Below are positions 8,915-18,264 of a DNA stretch of 64,000 bases, in pieces (the first letter of the stretch is position 1; each line of letters begins with the position of its first letter). The position numbers and the translations under genes were made by a program. Under the pieces are notes generated by a model. That model saw nothing but the letters and a program-made list of their open reading frames with translations, ran no database searches and was not told the origin of the DNA. Origin of the DNA: Afipia birgiae 34632 (GTDB lineage: Bacteria > Pseudomonadota > Alphaproteobacteria > Rhizobiales > Xanthobacteraceae); contig NZ_HG326652.1 in the NCBI RefSeq assembly GCF_000308295.2, forward strand, positions 1,955,715-2,019,714. Reading direction: 5' to 3'.

Positions 8915-11900
8915 TCAGCGTATCCGACGCGCGAATATCGAGATCAGCACCGGCAGCGTGATCAAGATGACCAGCGGCGCCACCGCCATGCCCGTCACCA
9001 CCACGACCGCGAGCGGCTTCTGCACCTGAGACCCAATGCCGGTTGACATCGCCGCCGGCAGCAGACCAATGCCCGCGACAGCGCAGGTCATCAGCACCGG
9101 GCGCAACTGCAGTTCGCCGGTGCGGATCACCGCCCTGATGCGGTCGACACCCTCGTCGATCAGTTGATTGTATTGCGACAGAATGATAATGCCGTCCATC
9201 ACCGCGATGCCGAACAGCGCGATGAAACCGATCGCAGCCGACACGCTGAACGGAATGCCGCTGACCACGAGCCCGAGCACACCGCCGAACACCGCCATCG
9301 GGATGACGCTCATGGCCAACAGCGTGTCCACCATCGATCCGAAGTTAAACCACAGCAGGATTCCTATCAGGGCAAGACTGATCGGAACGACAACGGACAG
9401 CCGCTTGATCGCGTCCTGCAGATTGCCGAATTCGCCGACCCACTCGGCTCGCGAGCCGGACGGAAACTGGACCTGCGCCGCGACCTTGTCCTGGGCTTCC
9501 TTAATGGCGCCGCCGAGGTCGCGTTCTCGCACCGAGAACTTGATTGGCAGGTAACGCTCCTGCTGTTCGCGATAGATATAAGCCGCCCCCGAGACCAGCT
9601 TGATCGAAGCCACCTCCGACAGGGGGACCTGCTGAATTCCGCTCGGCCCCTGCGCACCGATCCGTAGATTGTGAATCGCCTCGGCGCTCTTGCGATACTC
9701 CGGCGCGAGACGGACGATGATCGGGAAATGGCGGTCGCTCCCCGGTTCGTAAAGATCCCCCGCGCTGTCGCCGCCAATGGCGACGCGGATGGTCGCGTTG
9801 ATGTCACCCGGCGACAACCCGTAGCGTGCAGCCCGGGCGCGATCGATGTCGATCTGGATCGTCGGCTGTCCCAGCGAGGTGAAAACCGACAGGTCCGTTA
9901 CGCCCTTCACGGTCGAAAGCACCGACTTGATCTTGTTGGCCGTGTTGGTCAGTTCGACGAGATCGTTGCCATAGAGCTTGATCGAGTTCTCGCCCTTCAC
10001 GCCTGACACTGCTTCGGCCACGTTGTCCTGCAGATATTGCGAGAAATTGAACTCGACGCCGGGAAATCTCTTCTGCAATTGCGCCAGCAACTCGGCGGTT
10101 AATTCGTCCTTGTCACGAGAACCGGGCCATTCGCTTGCAGGCTTCAGCGGCGCGAAGAATTCCGCATTGAACAGTCCCGCAGCGTCAGTACCGTCATCAG
10201 GCCGCCCGTGCTGCGACACCACCGATTCCACTTCCGGTCGCGCACGAATGACCTTGCGCATTTCGTTGACGTAGGAGTTACCCTCCTCAAGCGAAATGGT
10301 CGGCGGCAGTGTGGCGCGAATCCAGAGGTTGCCCTCCTCGAGCTTCGGCAAGAACTCAAGTCCAAGCAGACGAATTCCAATAAACGTCAGAACGACGAGT
10401 CCACCCGCCGCCGTCATCACGATCCCTCGATTCCGGATGGCCCACCGCAGCAGAGGCATGTAGATGCGGTGCAGCCAGCGCATGACGCGGGTTTCGGTCT
10501 CCTGGATGTGCGCGGGAAGAATGATCGCGCTCAGCGCCGGCGTGATCGTGAAGGTCGCAAGCAGTCCACCCGCCAGCGCATAGGCATAGGTTTTCGCCAT
10601 TGGTCCGAAAATGTGACCTTCCACGCCGCTGAGCGTGAACAGCGGCAGGAATGCCGCGATGATGATCGCAGCAGCAAAGAAAATCGAACGTGACACGTCC
10701 GCCGCCGCGCTGAGAATGGCATGGGTCTTCATGCCCATGATGGTGTCCGGCGAGATCGCACTCTCTTCCGACGCGGAGAGCTCCGTCGTTTGCGACAATC
10801 TCCGGAAAATCGCCTCGACCATGATGACTGTGCCGTCCACGATCAGGCCGAAATCGATGGCACCGACCGACAGCAGATTGGCGGATTCACCGCGCAATAC
10901 CATGATGATCACGGCGAAGAACAGCGCGAACGGAATGGTGGCGCCCACGATCACCGCACTGCGCAGATTGCCGAGGAACATCCATTGCAGCAGCACGATC
11001 AGAATCATGCCGACCACCATATTGTGCAAAACGGTGTGCGTCGTGGTGTCGATCAGATCCTTGCGGTCATAAATGCGCTCGATCCGCACGCCCGGCGGCA
11101 GGATGCTGGATTTATTGATCGAGGTAACAAGCTGCTCTACCCGCGCAATGGTCGGCGAGCTCTGCTCGCCCCGGCGCATCAACACGATGCCCTGAACGAT
11201 GTCGTCGTCCATGTTCATGCCAGCGATGCCGAGACGCGGTTTTTCGCCGACGGTGACGTTGGCCACGTCGCGGACCAGAACAGGGTTTCCACCGCTTTGC
11301 GCGATCATCGTGGTCGCAAGGTCATCAATGGAACGGATCAGGCCGACACCGCGCACCACGGCGGATTGCGCACCGATGTTCACCGTATTGCCACCAACAT
11401 TGATGTTGGCGTTTCCGACGGCCTGCAGCAGCTGCGGCAGCGTCAGGCCATAGGCGATCAGCTTGTTGAAATCGACCTGAATCTCGTAGGTCTTGGTCTT
11501 GCCACCCCAGCTTGTGACGTCGATCACGCCAGGCACGCTGCGGAACCGGCGCTGCAACACCCAGTCCTGCAACGTCTTCAGGTCGAGCACGCTGTAGTTC
11601 GGCGGGCCGACCAGCCGGTAGCGGAAAATTTCACCGATAGGGCTCAGCGGCGAAATCTGCGGCTGCACGTTGCCCGGCAATGGGCTCAATTGCGACAGGC
11701 GATTGAGCACCTGCTGCAAGGCTTCGTCATAGGTGTAATCGAACGAGAACTGCAGTTTGACGTCAGAGAGGCCATAGAGCGAGATGGTACGGATGGTGCG
11801 CAGGTTCTTGAGGCCAGCGACCTGAGTCTCGATCGGGATCGTGATATAGCGCTCGATCTCCTCAGCCGACAGGCCGGGGCTTTGCGTCACGATGTCGACC

Positions 11901-12034
11901 ATCGGCGGCGTCGGATCCGGATAGGCTTCGATGTTGAGTTGCTGAAAAGCGATCACGCCGCCGACAAGCGTCATGACGAACAGCGCCACCATGAGGTAGC
12001 GGCGGTTCACAGCGAGAGCGACAAGACGATCCAT
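8915..12034 (-). CDS. heavy-metal efflux RND pump, CzcA/CnrA type
   Basis: 1039-residue inner-membrane RND permease, the normal length. Twelve membrane segments surround two large periplasmic loops. The helix-4 motif GAIDFGLIVDGTVIMVE carries D394, D400 and E407, the acidic triad of HME-type (Zn/Co/Ni/Cd) pumps rather than the Cu/Ag type; the usual Asn after the Glu is Ala here. It exchanges protons for cations and works as a trimer with adaptor and outer-membrane duct. The adaptor gene is 55 bp upstream in the same operon; the TolC gene is convergent downstream. Metal specificity is not determinable, and organic substrates remain possible. Confidence 0.93.
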   Translation of the reverse strand: MDRLVALAVNRRYLMVALFVMTLVGGVIAFQQLNIEAYPDPTPPMVDIVTQSPGLSAEEIERYITIPIETQVAGLKNLRTIRTISLYGLSDVKLQFSFDYTYDEALQQVLNRLSQLSPLPGNVQPQISPLSPIGEIFRYRLVGPPNYSVLDLKTLQDWVLQRRFRSVPGVIDVTSWGGKTKTYEIQVDFNKLIAYGLTLPQLLQAVGNANINVGGNTVNIGAQSAVVRGVGLIRSIDDLATTMIAQSGGNPVLVRDVANVTVGEKPRLGIAGMNMDDDIVQGIVLMRRGEQSSPTIARVEQLVTSINKSSILPPGVRIERIYDRKDLIDTTTHTVLHNMVVGMILIVLLQWMFLGNLRSAVIVGATIPFALFFAVIIMVLRGESANLLSVGAIDFGLIVDGTVIMVEAIFRRLSQTTELSASEESAISPDTIMGMKTHAILSAAADVSRSIFFAAAIIIAAFLPLFTLSGVEGHIFGPMAKTYAYALAGGLLATFTITPALSAIILPAHIQETETRVMRWLHRIYMPLLRWAIRNRGIVMTAAGGLVVLTFIGIRLLGLEFLPKLEEGNLWIRATLPPTISLEEGNSYVNEMRKVIRARPEVESVVSQHGRPDDGTDAAGLFNAEFFAPLKPASEWPGSRDKDELTAELLAQLQKRFPGVEFNFSQYLQDNVAEAVSGVKGENSIKLYGNDLVELTNTANKIKSVLSTVKGVTDLSVFTSLGQPTIQIDIDRARAARYGLSPGDINATIRVAIGGDSAGDLYEPGSDRHFPIIVRLAPEYRKSAEAIHNLRIGAQGPSGIQQVPLSEVASIKLVSGAAYIYREQQERYLPIKFSVRERDLGGAIKEAQDKVAAQVQFPSGSRAEWVGEFGNLQDAIKRLSVVVPISLALIGILLWFNFGSMVDTLLAMSVIPMAVFGGVLGLVVSGIPFSVSAAIGFIALFGIAVMDGIIILSQYNQLIDEGVDRIRAVIRTGELQLRPVLMTCAVAGIGLLPAAMSTGIGSQVQKPLAVVVVTGMAVAPLVILITLPVLISIFARRIR

Positions 12035-12089
12035 CGAGACCGGGTCTTTCAGCGAGAGCGGATGACGTCAGGGAAAGACACGGACCAGA

Positions 12090-13349
12090 CTAGCTTCCGG
12101 ATGCAGCACGATCGATGAACAGGCTGCCCTTGGTAACGATCTGCTCGCCGGGGGACAAATTGCTCTTGACTTCGACCAGATCGCCATTGGCGAGGCCGAT
12201 CTTGATCTGGCGGAGCTCGATGGACTTGTCGTCGCGCACCACCCAGACCCGGACCTGATCGCCCTCGTAGATCAAGGCCTGCTTCGGCACGCCTACAGCG
12301 GCACGGTCGCCGGCGGAGTAGATCGTGACATTGGCGAACATTTCCGGCTTCAGCGCACCGCCGGGATTGTCGATAGTCGCGCGCACCATCAGCCGGCGTG
12401 AGGCCGGATCGATCGCAGCCGAAACGTAATTGATACGCGCGGTCAAGGTGCGTCCCGGGAAAGCAAGAACGCTGAAGGCGATTTCCTGCCCGACCTCGAT
12501 GGCGGGTGCTTCGGTCTCACGCACAAACGCCGTCAACCAGACCGTGGACAGATCTCCGACGACGAACACGGGGTCGCTCGCACCTGCATTGACGTATTGT
12601 CCCGGACCGACCTTGCGCTGCACCACCGTTCCGGCGATCGGCGAGAAGACTGTCGTTTCGCGATTGATGCTGCCCTTCTCCTGAAAAGCAGCAATCGCCT
12701 CTTCAGTCAGTCCGAGAATCCGCAGGCGGTTGCGTGCGGCCTCCAAGGCCGTGGTGGCTGAGCGCATGTCATTCTGTGCAGAAGTCAGTGTCGCCTGCGA
12801 CTGCTGATAATCCTTCAGCGGCGCCGCCTTGCCCTCATAAAGATCGTGGGCGCGCTTGTCCTGGATCTGCGCCAGTTCGAGCTGCGACGTCGCCTTGTTT
12901 AACGCGGTCGACGCGGTGATGAAATCGTTCTGCGCCTGTACATTGTCCGCGGCCTCAATGATGAACAGAGACTGCCCCTGCGTGACCTTGTCGCCCGGAC
13001 GGGCCAAGAGCTTGGTGACACGGCCGGCATAAGGCGAAAACACTGGAGTCGAGCGATCCTCATCGACCGCGATTTTGCCTTCGGTGACGTGCTCCGCGCG
13101 AAAGGCTCGCTCCACCACCGGCTGCACCGTCAGACTGGCCCATTCAGCGGCCGTCGGCGTATAGCGCAGCAGCCCCTTCCGCGATTGGCTCGATACATCT
13201 GAATGATGTTTTGACGTGCCGGACACACCCATCAAGCTGAACGCGGCGGCACCCGCGAGGACGACAAGCCCGGCACCGATCATAAGGCGTTGCCGGGTCA
13301 GGCCCTGAAACCGGGCGGTGGGTGGCGATCTGGAGCTTCTATCAGTCAC
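12090..13349 (-). CDS. RND periplasmic adaptor (HlyD/CzcB family)
   Basis: About 419-residue membrane-fusion protein. The GTG at 13349 (VTDRSSRS) is chosen because the best promoter lies just upstream of it, although the frame stays open to 13394. The N-terminus has a positively charged stretch and one membrane anchor (MIGAGLVVLAGAAAFSLM). Then come the barrel-sandwich/lipoyl halves (FSPYAGRVTKLLARPGDKVTQGQ and FSPIAGTVVQRKVGPGQYV) split by a long alpha-hairpin (coiled coil, QAQNDFITAST to LEAARNRLRIL), and a C-terminal beta-barrel. It links the CzcA-like pump to the outer-membrane channel. First gene of the operon. No His-rich metal-binding tail is seen. Confidence 0.9.
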   Translation of the reverse strand: MTDRSSRSPPTARFQGLTRQRLMIGAGLVVLAGAAAFSLMGVSGTSKHHSDVSSQSRKGLLRYTPTAAEWASLTVQPVVERAFRAEHVTEGKIAVDEDRSTPVFSPYAGRVTKLLARPGDKVTQGQSLFIIEAADNVQAQNDFITASTALNKATSQLELAQIQDKRAHDLYEGKAAPLKDYQQSQATLTSAQNDMRSATTALEAARNRLRILGLTEEAIAAFQEKGSINRETTVFSPIAGTVVQRKVGPGQYVNAGASDPVFVVGDLSTVWLTAFVRETEAPAIEVGQEIAFSVLAFPGRTLTARINYVSAAIDPASRRLMVRATIDNPGGALKPEMFANVTIYSAGDRAAVGVPKQALIYEGDQVRVWVVRDDKSIELRQIKIGLANGDLVEVKSNLSPGEQIVTKGSLFIDRAASGS

Positions 13350-13381
13350 GGAACCACTCTTGCGACAAGCTGACGCAGATG

Positions 13382-13411
13382 CGTATAGTGCCACTTTCAG
13401 ATTTTGGACAA
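13382..13411 (-). promoter_or_regulatory. promoter candidate for the efflux operon
   Basis: Minus-strand TTGTCC, 18 nt, TATACG, about 33 bp upstream of the adaptor GTG. The -35 hexamer lies inside the palindrome at 13402-13418. Assigned by eye from hexamers and spacing. Confidence 0.45.
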
Positions 13412-13418
13412 TCCAAAA
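13402..13418. promoter_or_regulatory. operator-like palindrome before the efflux operon
   Basis: Perfect inverted repeat TTTTGGA-CAA-TCCAAAA overlapping the candidate -35. A second, shorter dyad GTCC-GTAT-GGAC lies 3 bp away at 13421-13432. The arrangement suggests a dimeric repressor or MerR/TetR-type regulator; no regulator gene is adjacent. Confidence 0.45.
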
Positions 13419-13449
13419 ACGTCCGTATGGACATTATTTTGGGTTAACG

Positions 13450-14847
13450 TCAGACCCGTGACGGCCACTCCGCGGCGTCTGAGCCAAGTGGCATAGCCGG
13501 ACGCTGCCAAAATGCGGGGGTCGCCGACATCACAGCGGCGTGACGGATGCCCCGCAGTGCACCAAAACCCGAAGAGCTTTGCTCGATGAACGGCAAAACA
13601 TCATCCGCCGCGAGGTCCACCGCGGCAAGGCCCTTTTCGAGCCTGCCGAGATTCCGCAGCCAGCGTCCGGTCTGCGCCAGCGAGACCCGGACATGCCAGC
13701 TTCCGCCCTCACGGGCCTGTCTTAGCCGCGCCATCATTGCGCCGAACGCCATCAGATAGCCCGTGGCGTGATCGAGAATCTGCATCGGCAGTTCTTTCGG
13801 TCCCGCGACTCCGGCTGCCCTGCCCTCCACGTCATTGAAACCGGTCGAGGTCTGCACCAGTGAATCGAAGCCGCGCCGACCGGCCCACGGCCCGGCATGC
13901 CCATAAGCGCTCAGCGAGACATAAACGATCCCGGGACTAATCCGGGCCGCATCCTCCGGCGAGAAGCCGAGTTCGGCGATGGGTTGTGGCCGATAGCCCT
14001 GAGAGAAAATATCCGCCGACGCCAGCAGACCGCGCAGCGTGTCCCGGCCCTGCCCCGTTTTGAGATCGGCGAAGCTCGTCAGCTTGCCCCGGCTGGTGTC
14101 GATGACCAGCCATGGAATCGACGGCAGGTTCGGCGACGAGATCAGCATGACATCGGCGCCATGCACGGCCCAGGTGCGGCCCGCGACCGGACCAGCGATG
14201 ACGCGTGACAGATCGAGTACACGCAATCCCGCCAGCGGACGACGACCGTTTGGCCAAGGTCTCGGTGCAGCCTCGCCGATTTTATCGATCTGGATCAGCG
14301 GCAATTGCTCGATCGCTTGCGCCTGCGAGGTTGCGAGCCATTCGTCATGCGAGCGCATCATCGAGACGACGCAGCCACTGGCATAGGCGGCGGTTTCGAA
14401 TTCCTCGCCCTTCCATTGCATCAGCGCGCGTTGCACGTCGTCGCGTTCCGGCTTGCAGTTCAAGACCTCGCAGACGTTGTCGCGGTGATGCGGAAAATTG
14501 GTGTGGAGACGCACAAGGCGGCCGTCGCCGGTTTTGTAAACACCGGCAATGACGTCCCAGGCGGGCGGGGGCGGCTTGTCATCGACGCGCAGATAACGCT
14601 CGCTGCGACATTCAACGGCCGCATGCGTCATATCGACGGAAATGCCTTGCGCCTCACCGCTCCGGGCTTTCCATACTTCCGCCGCGGCGAGACCGGCGGC
14701 CGCGATCGTAACCTGCGCCGCAGCACCAACGCGGAACGACGACGGCAGTATGGGCTCGCTTCCCGTCAATGTGACAATATCGATCGCGGACGGTTCACCA
14801 CCGCCGAGAATCCAGAGATCAGAGAGGATTTCGCGAGGTGACTGCAT
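13450..14847 (-). CDS. family III CoA-transferase (CaiB/BaiF) with permuted architecture
   Basis: 465 residues against about 400 for the family. The ATG at 14847 has GGAGGCG 6 nt upstream. The canonical N-terminal CoA-transferase segment (LAGLRVLDLSRVIAGPVAGRT) appears only near residue 205, followed by DIFSQGYRP, GFDSLVQTSTGF and ILDHATGYLMAFGAMMARL, whose Asp is in the position of the family nucleophile. The first ~200 residues instead resemble the C-terminal half of the family (AAEVWKARSGEAQGISVDMTHAAVE, then GDGRLVRLHTNFPHHRD). The chain thus looks circularly permuted or a fragmentary tandem fusion. It would move CoA between organic acids; substrates unknown. It lies upstream of nothing obviously co-functional. 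Confidence 0.82.
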   Translation of the reverse strand: MQSPREILSDLWILGGGEPSAIDIVTLTGSEPILPSSFRVGAAAQVTIAAAGLAAAEVWKARSGEAQGISVDMTHAAVECRSERYLRVDDKPPPPAWDVIAGVYKTGDGRLVRLHTNFPHHRDNVCEVLNCKPERDDVQRALMQWKGEEFETAAYASGCVVSMMRSHDEWLATSQAQAIEQLPLIQIDKIGEAAPRPWPNGRRPLAGLRVLDLSRVIAGPVAGRTWAVHGADVMLISSPNLPSIPWLVIDTSRGKLTSFADLKTGQGRDTLRGLLASADIFSQGYRPQPIAELGFSPEDAARISPGIVYVSLSAYGHAGPWAGRRGFDSLVQTSTGFNDVEGRAAGVAGPKELPMQILDHATGYLMAFGAMMARLRQAREGGSWHVRVSLAQTGRWLRNLGRLEKGLAAVDLAADDVLPFIEQSSSGFGALRGIRHAAVMSATPAFWQRPAMPLGSDAAEWPSRV

Positions 14848-14907
14848 GAACGCCTCCGGCAGAATTCCACGGAGCATCGCGCCGAAAGTGCGTTGCATCA
14901 AGGATGT

Positions 14908-17900
14908 TCAATGGAAATCCCGTGAGCGCGGCAGAATACGGACATTGCGCGGATGACGCCCCCTCTGCGCAGGATTATCAGGATGCGCGCGGCGATCATC
15001 CTCCAGCGGCTCGATCACATCCGCGCCGGGCGGGATCGGATGTTTTCCGCCGAGCGCGTCGTTGGCAAGGTTCATCAGATCGTACGAGCGGTCGAACAGA
15101 TGCTCGGCCACCAGATGGACCACCTTCTCCGGACTACTCTGAATGGTCCCCTGCACCTCGATCAGCCTAGCGCCCATCACTTCCTTGCGGAATTTCTCCA
15201 TCACCTTTGGCCACACCACGATATTGGCGATGCCGGTCTCATCCTCCAGCGTCATGAAGACGACGCCCTTGGCGCTGCCGGGCCGCTGCCGCACCAGCAC
15301 AACACCGGCGCAACGGACATGTTGCTTGTCGCGGGCATGAGCAATCGCCTCACATGCTACCACGCCCTCTTGGTTCAACATCGGCCGGAGGAATTCCATC
15401 GGATGCCCCTTCAACGACAACCGGATGGTCTGATAATCCGCCACGACCTGCTCAGGCAGCGGCATCGCAGGCAACGGCTGTGCGGCTTCGTCGGGCTGCT
15501 CGCGCGCCGCCGCTGCGGTGAAAAGCGGCAGCGGGACATCGTCCGGCAGACGCCGCACCGTCCACAAGGCTTCGCGCCGATCGAGCCCCAGAGAGCGGAA
15601 CGCATCGGCATCGGCCAGCAGGATCAGGGCACGCTTCGGCAGCCGCGTCTCGCGCGCAAAATCCTCCAGCGAGGCGAACGGCTTTTGCGCACGGGCGGCA
15701 ACGATCCGTTGATCCCAGTAATCATGGCGCGGTTTTTTCTCAGATTTTCCGAACTTCTCGGAAAGCCTGTCATCGACATCAAACACTTCGAAGCCGTCAA
15801 TCTGACGAAAGCCGAGCCGCACGGCGCAACAATTTCCAGACCTCTCTTCCAGAGTGTTCTGGCCAAAGCTGAACGACACATCGATCTCGCGCACCTCGAC
15901 GCCATTTTTGCGTGCGTCACCCACGATCTGCGCGGGCGCGTAGAAACCCATCGGCTGCGAGTTCAGCAGGCCGCAGCAAAAAGCATCGGGATGATAATGC
16001 TTGAGCCATGACGACACATAGACAAGCTGCGCGAAAGCAGCCGCGTGGCTTTCGGGGAAGCCATAGCTTCCGAACCCTTTGATCTGGTCAAAGCAACTCA
16101 CCGCGAATTCAGGATCGTAGCCCCGGGCGATCATGCGATCGACCATACGTCTTTCGAATTTCGGCATCGTGCCGACATTACGAAACGTCGCCATGGCCCG
16201 GCGCAATCCATTGGCTTCCTCGGGCGTGAATTCCGCTGCCTGCATGGCAATGCGCATCGCCTGCTCCTGAAACAGCGGCACGCCGAGAGTCTTGTGCAAC
16301 ACCTGCTTCAGTTCGTCCTTGTTCCCACCTTTTGGATAAGGATATTCGATCTCCTCCGGCTTCATGCTTCGCCGTTTCAGGTACGGATGCACCATGTTGC
16401 CCTGGATCGGTCCGGGTCGCACAATGGCCACCTCGATCACAAGATCATAAAACGTGCGCGGCTTCAGGCGCGGCAGCATGTTCATCTGCGCGCGGCTCTC
16501 GACCTGAAACACGCCGAGAGATTCGCCCCTGCACAGCATGTCGAAGACTTCACTGCTGTCTTTATTTTCCGCCTTGATGTCCGCCAGCTCATAGCGCTCG
16601 CCTTTGTGATCCGCGATGAAATCGAAACACTTGCGGATGCAGGTCAGCATGCCGAGCGCCAGCACATCCACCTTCATCATCTTCAATGTATCGATATCGT
16701 CCTTGTCCCACTCAATGAAAGTGCGATCGTCCATCGCGGCGTTGCCGATGGGCACATAGGTGTCGAGCCGGTCCTGCGTCAGCACATAGCCGCCGACATG
16801 CTGCGACAGATGTCGGGGAAATTCGATCAGCTCGGTGGCGAGCTCGACTGCGCGGCGGATCATCCCGTTTTGCGGGTCGAATCCTGCCTGCCTGATCTGC
16901 ATGTCGCTGACGCCTGTCCCCCAGATTCCCCACACCGTATCCGCCAGCGCAGCGGTAACATCCTCTGTCAATCCGAGAGCTTTTCCGACATCGCGAATGG
17001 CGCTGCGCGGACGATAGTGAATTACGGTTGCGACGATTGCTGCGCGGTGGCGACCATAGCGCCTGTAGACATATTGCATCACCTCCTCGCGGCGCGAATG
17101 CTCGAAATCGACGTCAATGTCCGGCGGCTCCAGCCGCTCCTCCGAAATAAAGCGTTCGAACAGCACATCCGTCTCGACGGGATTCACCGAGGTGATGCCA
17201 AGCATGTAACAGACGGCGGAATTGGCGGCCGATCCCCTGCCCTGACAGAGAATATCCTGCGAACGCGCGTAACAAACGATGTCGTGAACCGTCAGAAAGT
17301 AATGCGCATAATCGAGCTTTTCGATCAGCCTGAGCTCCTTGTTCAACGTGGCGCGCAGCTTGTCATCGGTTCCTTTAGGGAAATATTTGTCGACTCCCGC
17401 CCATGTCAGGTCTTTGAGATGCTGCTGCGCCGTCTTGCCCGGCGGCACAGGCTCATCCGGATACTGATATTTCAACTCGTCGAGCGTAAAACTGATGCGC
17501 TCTGCAAAGCACATGGTTTCAGCAATCGCGCCCGGGTAGTCACGAAACAAACGCGCCATCTCATAGCCGGGCTTCAGATGCCGCTCGGCATTGGCTTCGA
17601 GCCGCTTGCCGGCATTCATGATCGTCGTCTTTTCCCGGATGCAGGTCAGGACGTCCTGCAGGGGACGGCGCGCCGGATGATGATAAAGTACCTCGTTGGT
17701 TGCCAGCAGCGGAATGCGGGCCGTTGAAGCGACCCTCTGGAGCTTCGTCAAACGCCGCCTGTCATCGCCGCGATACAGCAGACTTGCCGCGAGCCAGACC
17801 CCATCAGCACGACTGCGCTTCAACCGATCGAGGACCTTCAGGTTTGCTGTGACTTCAAAGCGATGCGGCAGCGTCACAACGAGCAGTTGCCCTTCAGCAA

Positions 17901-18264
17901 AATCCAGCAGGTCATCGAATGCGAGATGACACTCGCCCTTCCCGGCTTTGAGCTTGCCGCGCGTCAACAACTGGCACAGCCGGCCATAGGCGGCACGGTC
18001 GCGCGGATAGATCAAAATATCCGGGGTTCCGTCCATGAACACCAGACGCGAACCGATCAGCAATTTCGGCTTGCATGAGACCTCTGGACTTTCGAGTTCC
18101 TTGTAAGCACGAACGACACCGGCCAGCGTGTTGCGATCGGCAATGCCAATGATCGGCAAGAGAAGCTCGCTTGCCTGATGCACATATTCCTGCGGCTGCG
18201 AACCGCCACGCAGGAACGAGAAATTGGTCGTAATGCCGATTTCCGCGTAGTCGGTGGCTTTCAT
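14908..18264 (-). CDS. dnaE2: error-prone DNA polymerase DnaE2
   Basis: 1118-residue C-family polymerase that performs mutagenic translesion synthesis with ImuA and ImuB. N-terminal PHP domain (EIGITTNFSFLRGGSQPQEY), polymerase core with CQGRGSAANSAVCY and the catalytic Asp pair in PPDIDVDFEHSRREEVMQY, a helix-hairpin-helix region near residues 800-880 and a C-terminal OB fold (RCAGVVLVRQRPGSAKG...FMTLEDETG). The ATG at 18264 overlaps the imuB stop (ATGA), so the two are translationally coupled. Third gene of the SOS operon. It ends 60 bp before the CoA-transferase start. Confidence 0.97.
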   Translation of the reverse strand: MKATDYAEIGITTNFSFLRGGSQPQEYVHQASELLLPIIGIADRNTLAGVVRAYKELESPEVSCKPKLLIGSRLVFMDGTPDILIYPRDRAAYGRLCQLLTRGKLKAGKGECHLAFDDLLDFAEGQLLVVTLPHRFEVTANLKVLDRLKRSRADGVWLAASLLYRGDDRRRLTKLQRVASTARIPLLATNEVLYHHPARRPLQDVLTCIREKTTIMNAGKRLEANAERHLKPGYEMARLFRDYPGAIAETMCFAERISFTLDELKYQYPDEPVPPGKTAQQHLKDLTWAGVDKYFPKGTDDKLRATLNKELRLIEKLDYAHYFLTVHDIVCYARSQDILCQGRGSAANSAVCYMLGITSVNPVETDVLFERFISEERLEPPDIDVDFEHSRREEVMQYVYRRYGRHRAAIVATVIHYRPRSAIRDVGKALGLTEDVTAALADTVWGIWGTGVSDMQIRQAGFDPQNGMIRRAVELATELIEFPRHLSQHVGGYVLTQDRLDTYVPIGNAAMDDRTFIEWDKDDIDTLKMMKVDVLALGMLTCIRKCFDFIADHKGERYELADIKAENKDSSEVFDMLCRGESLGVFQVESRAQMNMLPRLKPRTFYDLVIEVAIVRPGPIQGNMVHPYLKRRSMKPEEIEYPYPKGGNKDELKQVLHKTLGVPLFQEQAMRIAMQAAEFTPEEANGLRRAMATFRNVGTMPKFERRMVDRMIARGYDPEFAVSCFDQIKGFGSYGFPESHAAAFAQLVYVSSWLKHYHPDAFCCGLLNSQPMGFYAPAQIVGDARKNGVEVREIDVSFSFGQNTLEERSGNCCAVRLGFRQIDGFEVFDVDDRLSEKFGKSEKKPRHDYWDQRIVAARAQKPFASLEDFARETRLPKRALILLADADAFRSLGLDRREALWTVRRLPDDVPLPLFTAAAAREQPDEAAQPLPAMPLPEQVVADYQTIRLSLKGHPMEFLRPMLNQEGVVACEAIAHARDKQHVRCAGVVLVRQRPGSAKGVVFMTLEDETGIANIVVWPKVMEKFRKEVMGARLIEVQGTIQSSPEKVVHLVAEHLFDRSYDLMNLANDALGGKHPIPPGADVIEPLEDDRRAHPDNPAQRGRHPRNVRILPRSRDFH

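Noticed and set aside
10721..12118. 465-codon plus-strand frame opposite the RND pump
   Set aside because: Composition typical of an antisense frame (Asp/His/Arg-rich), no conserved motif.
16045..17727. 560-codon plus-strand open frame inside dnaE2
   Set aside because: Shadow of dnaE2; no recognisable domain, and the opposite strand encodes a full set of polymerase motifs.
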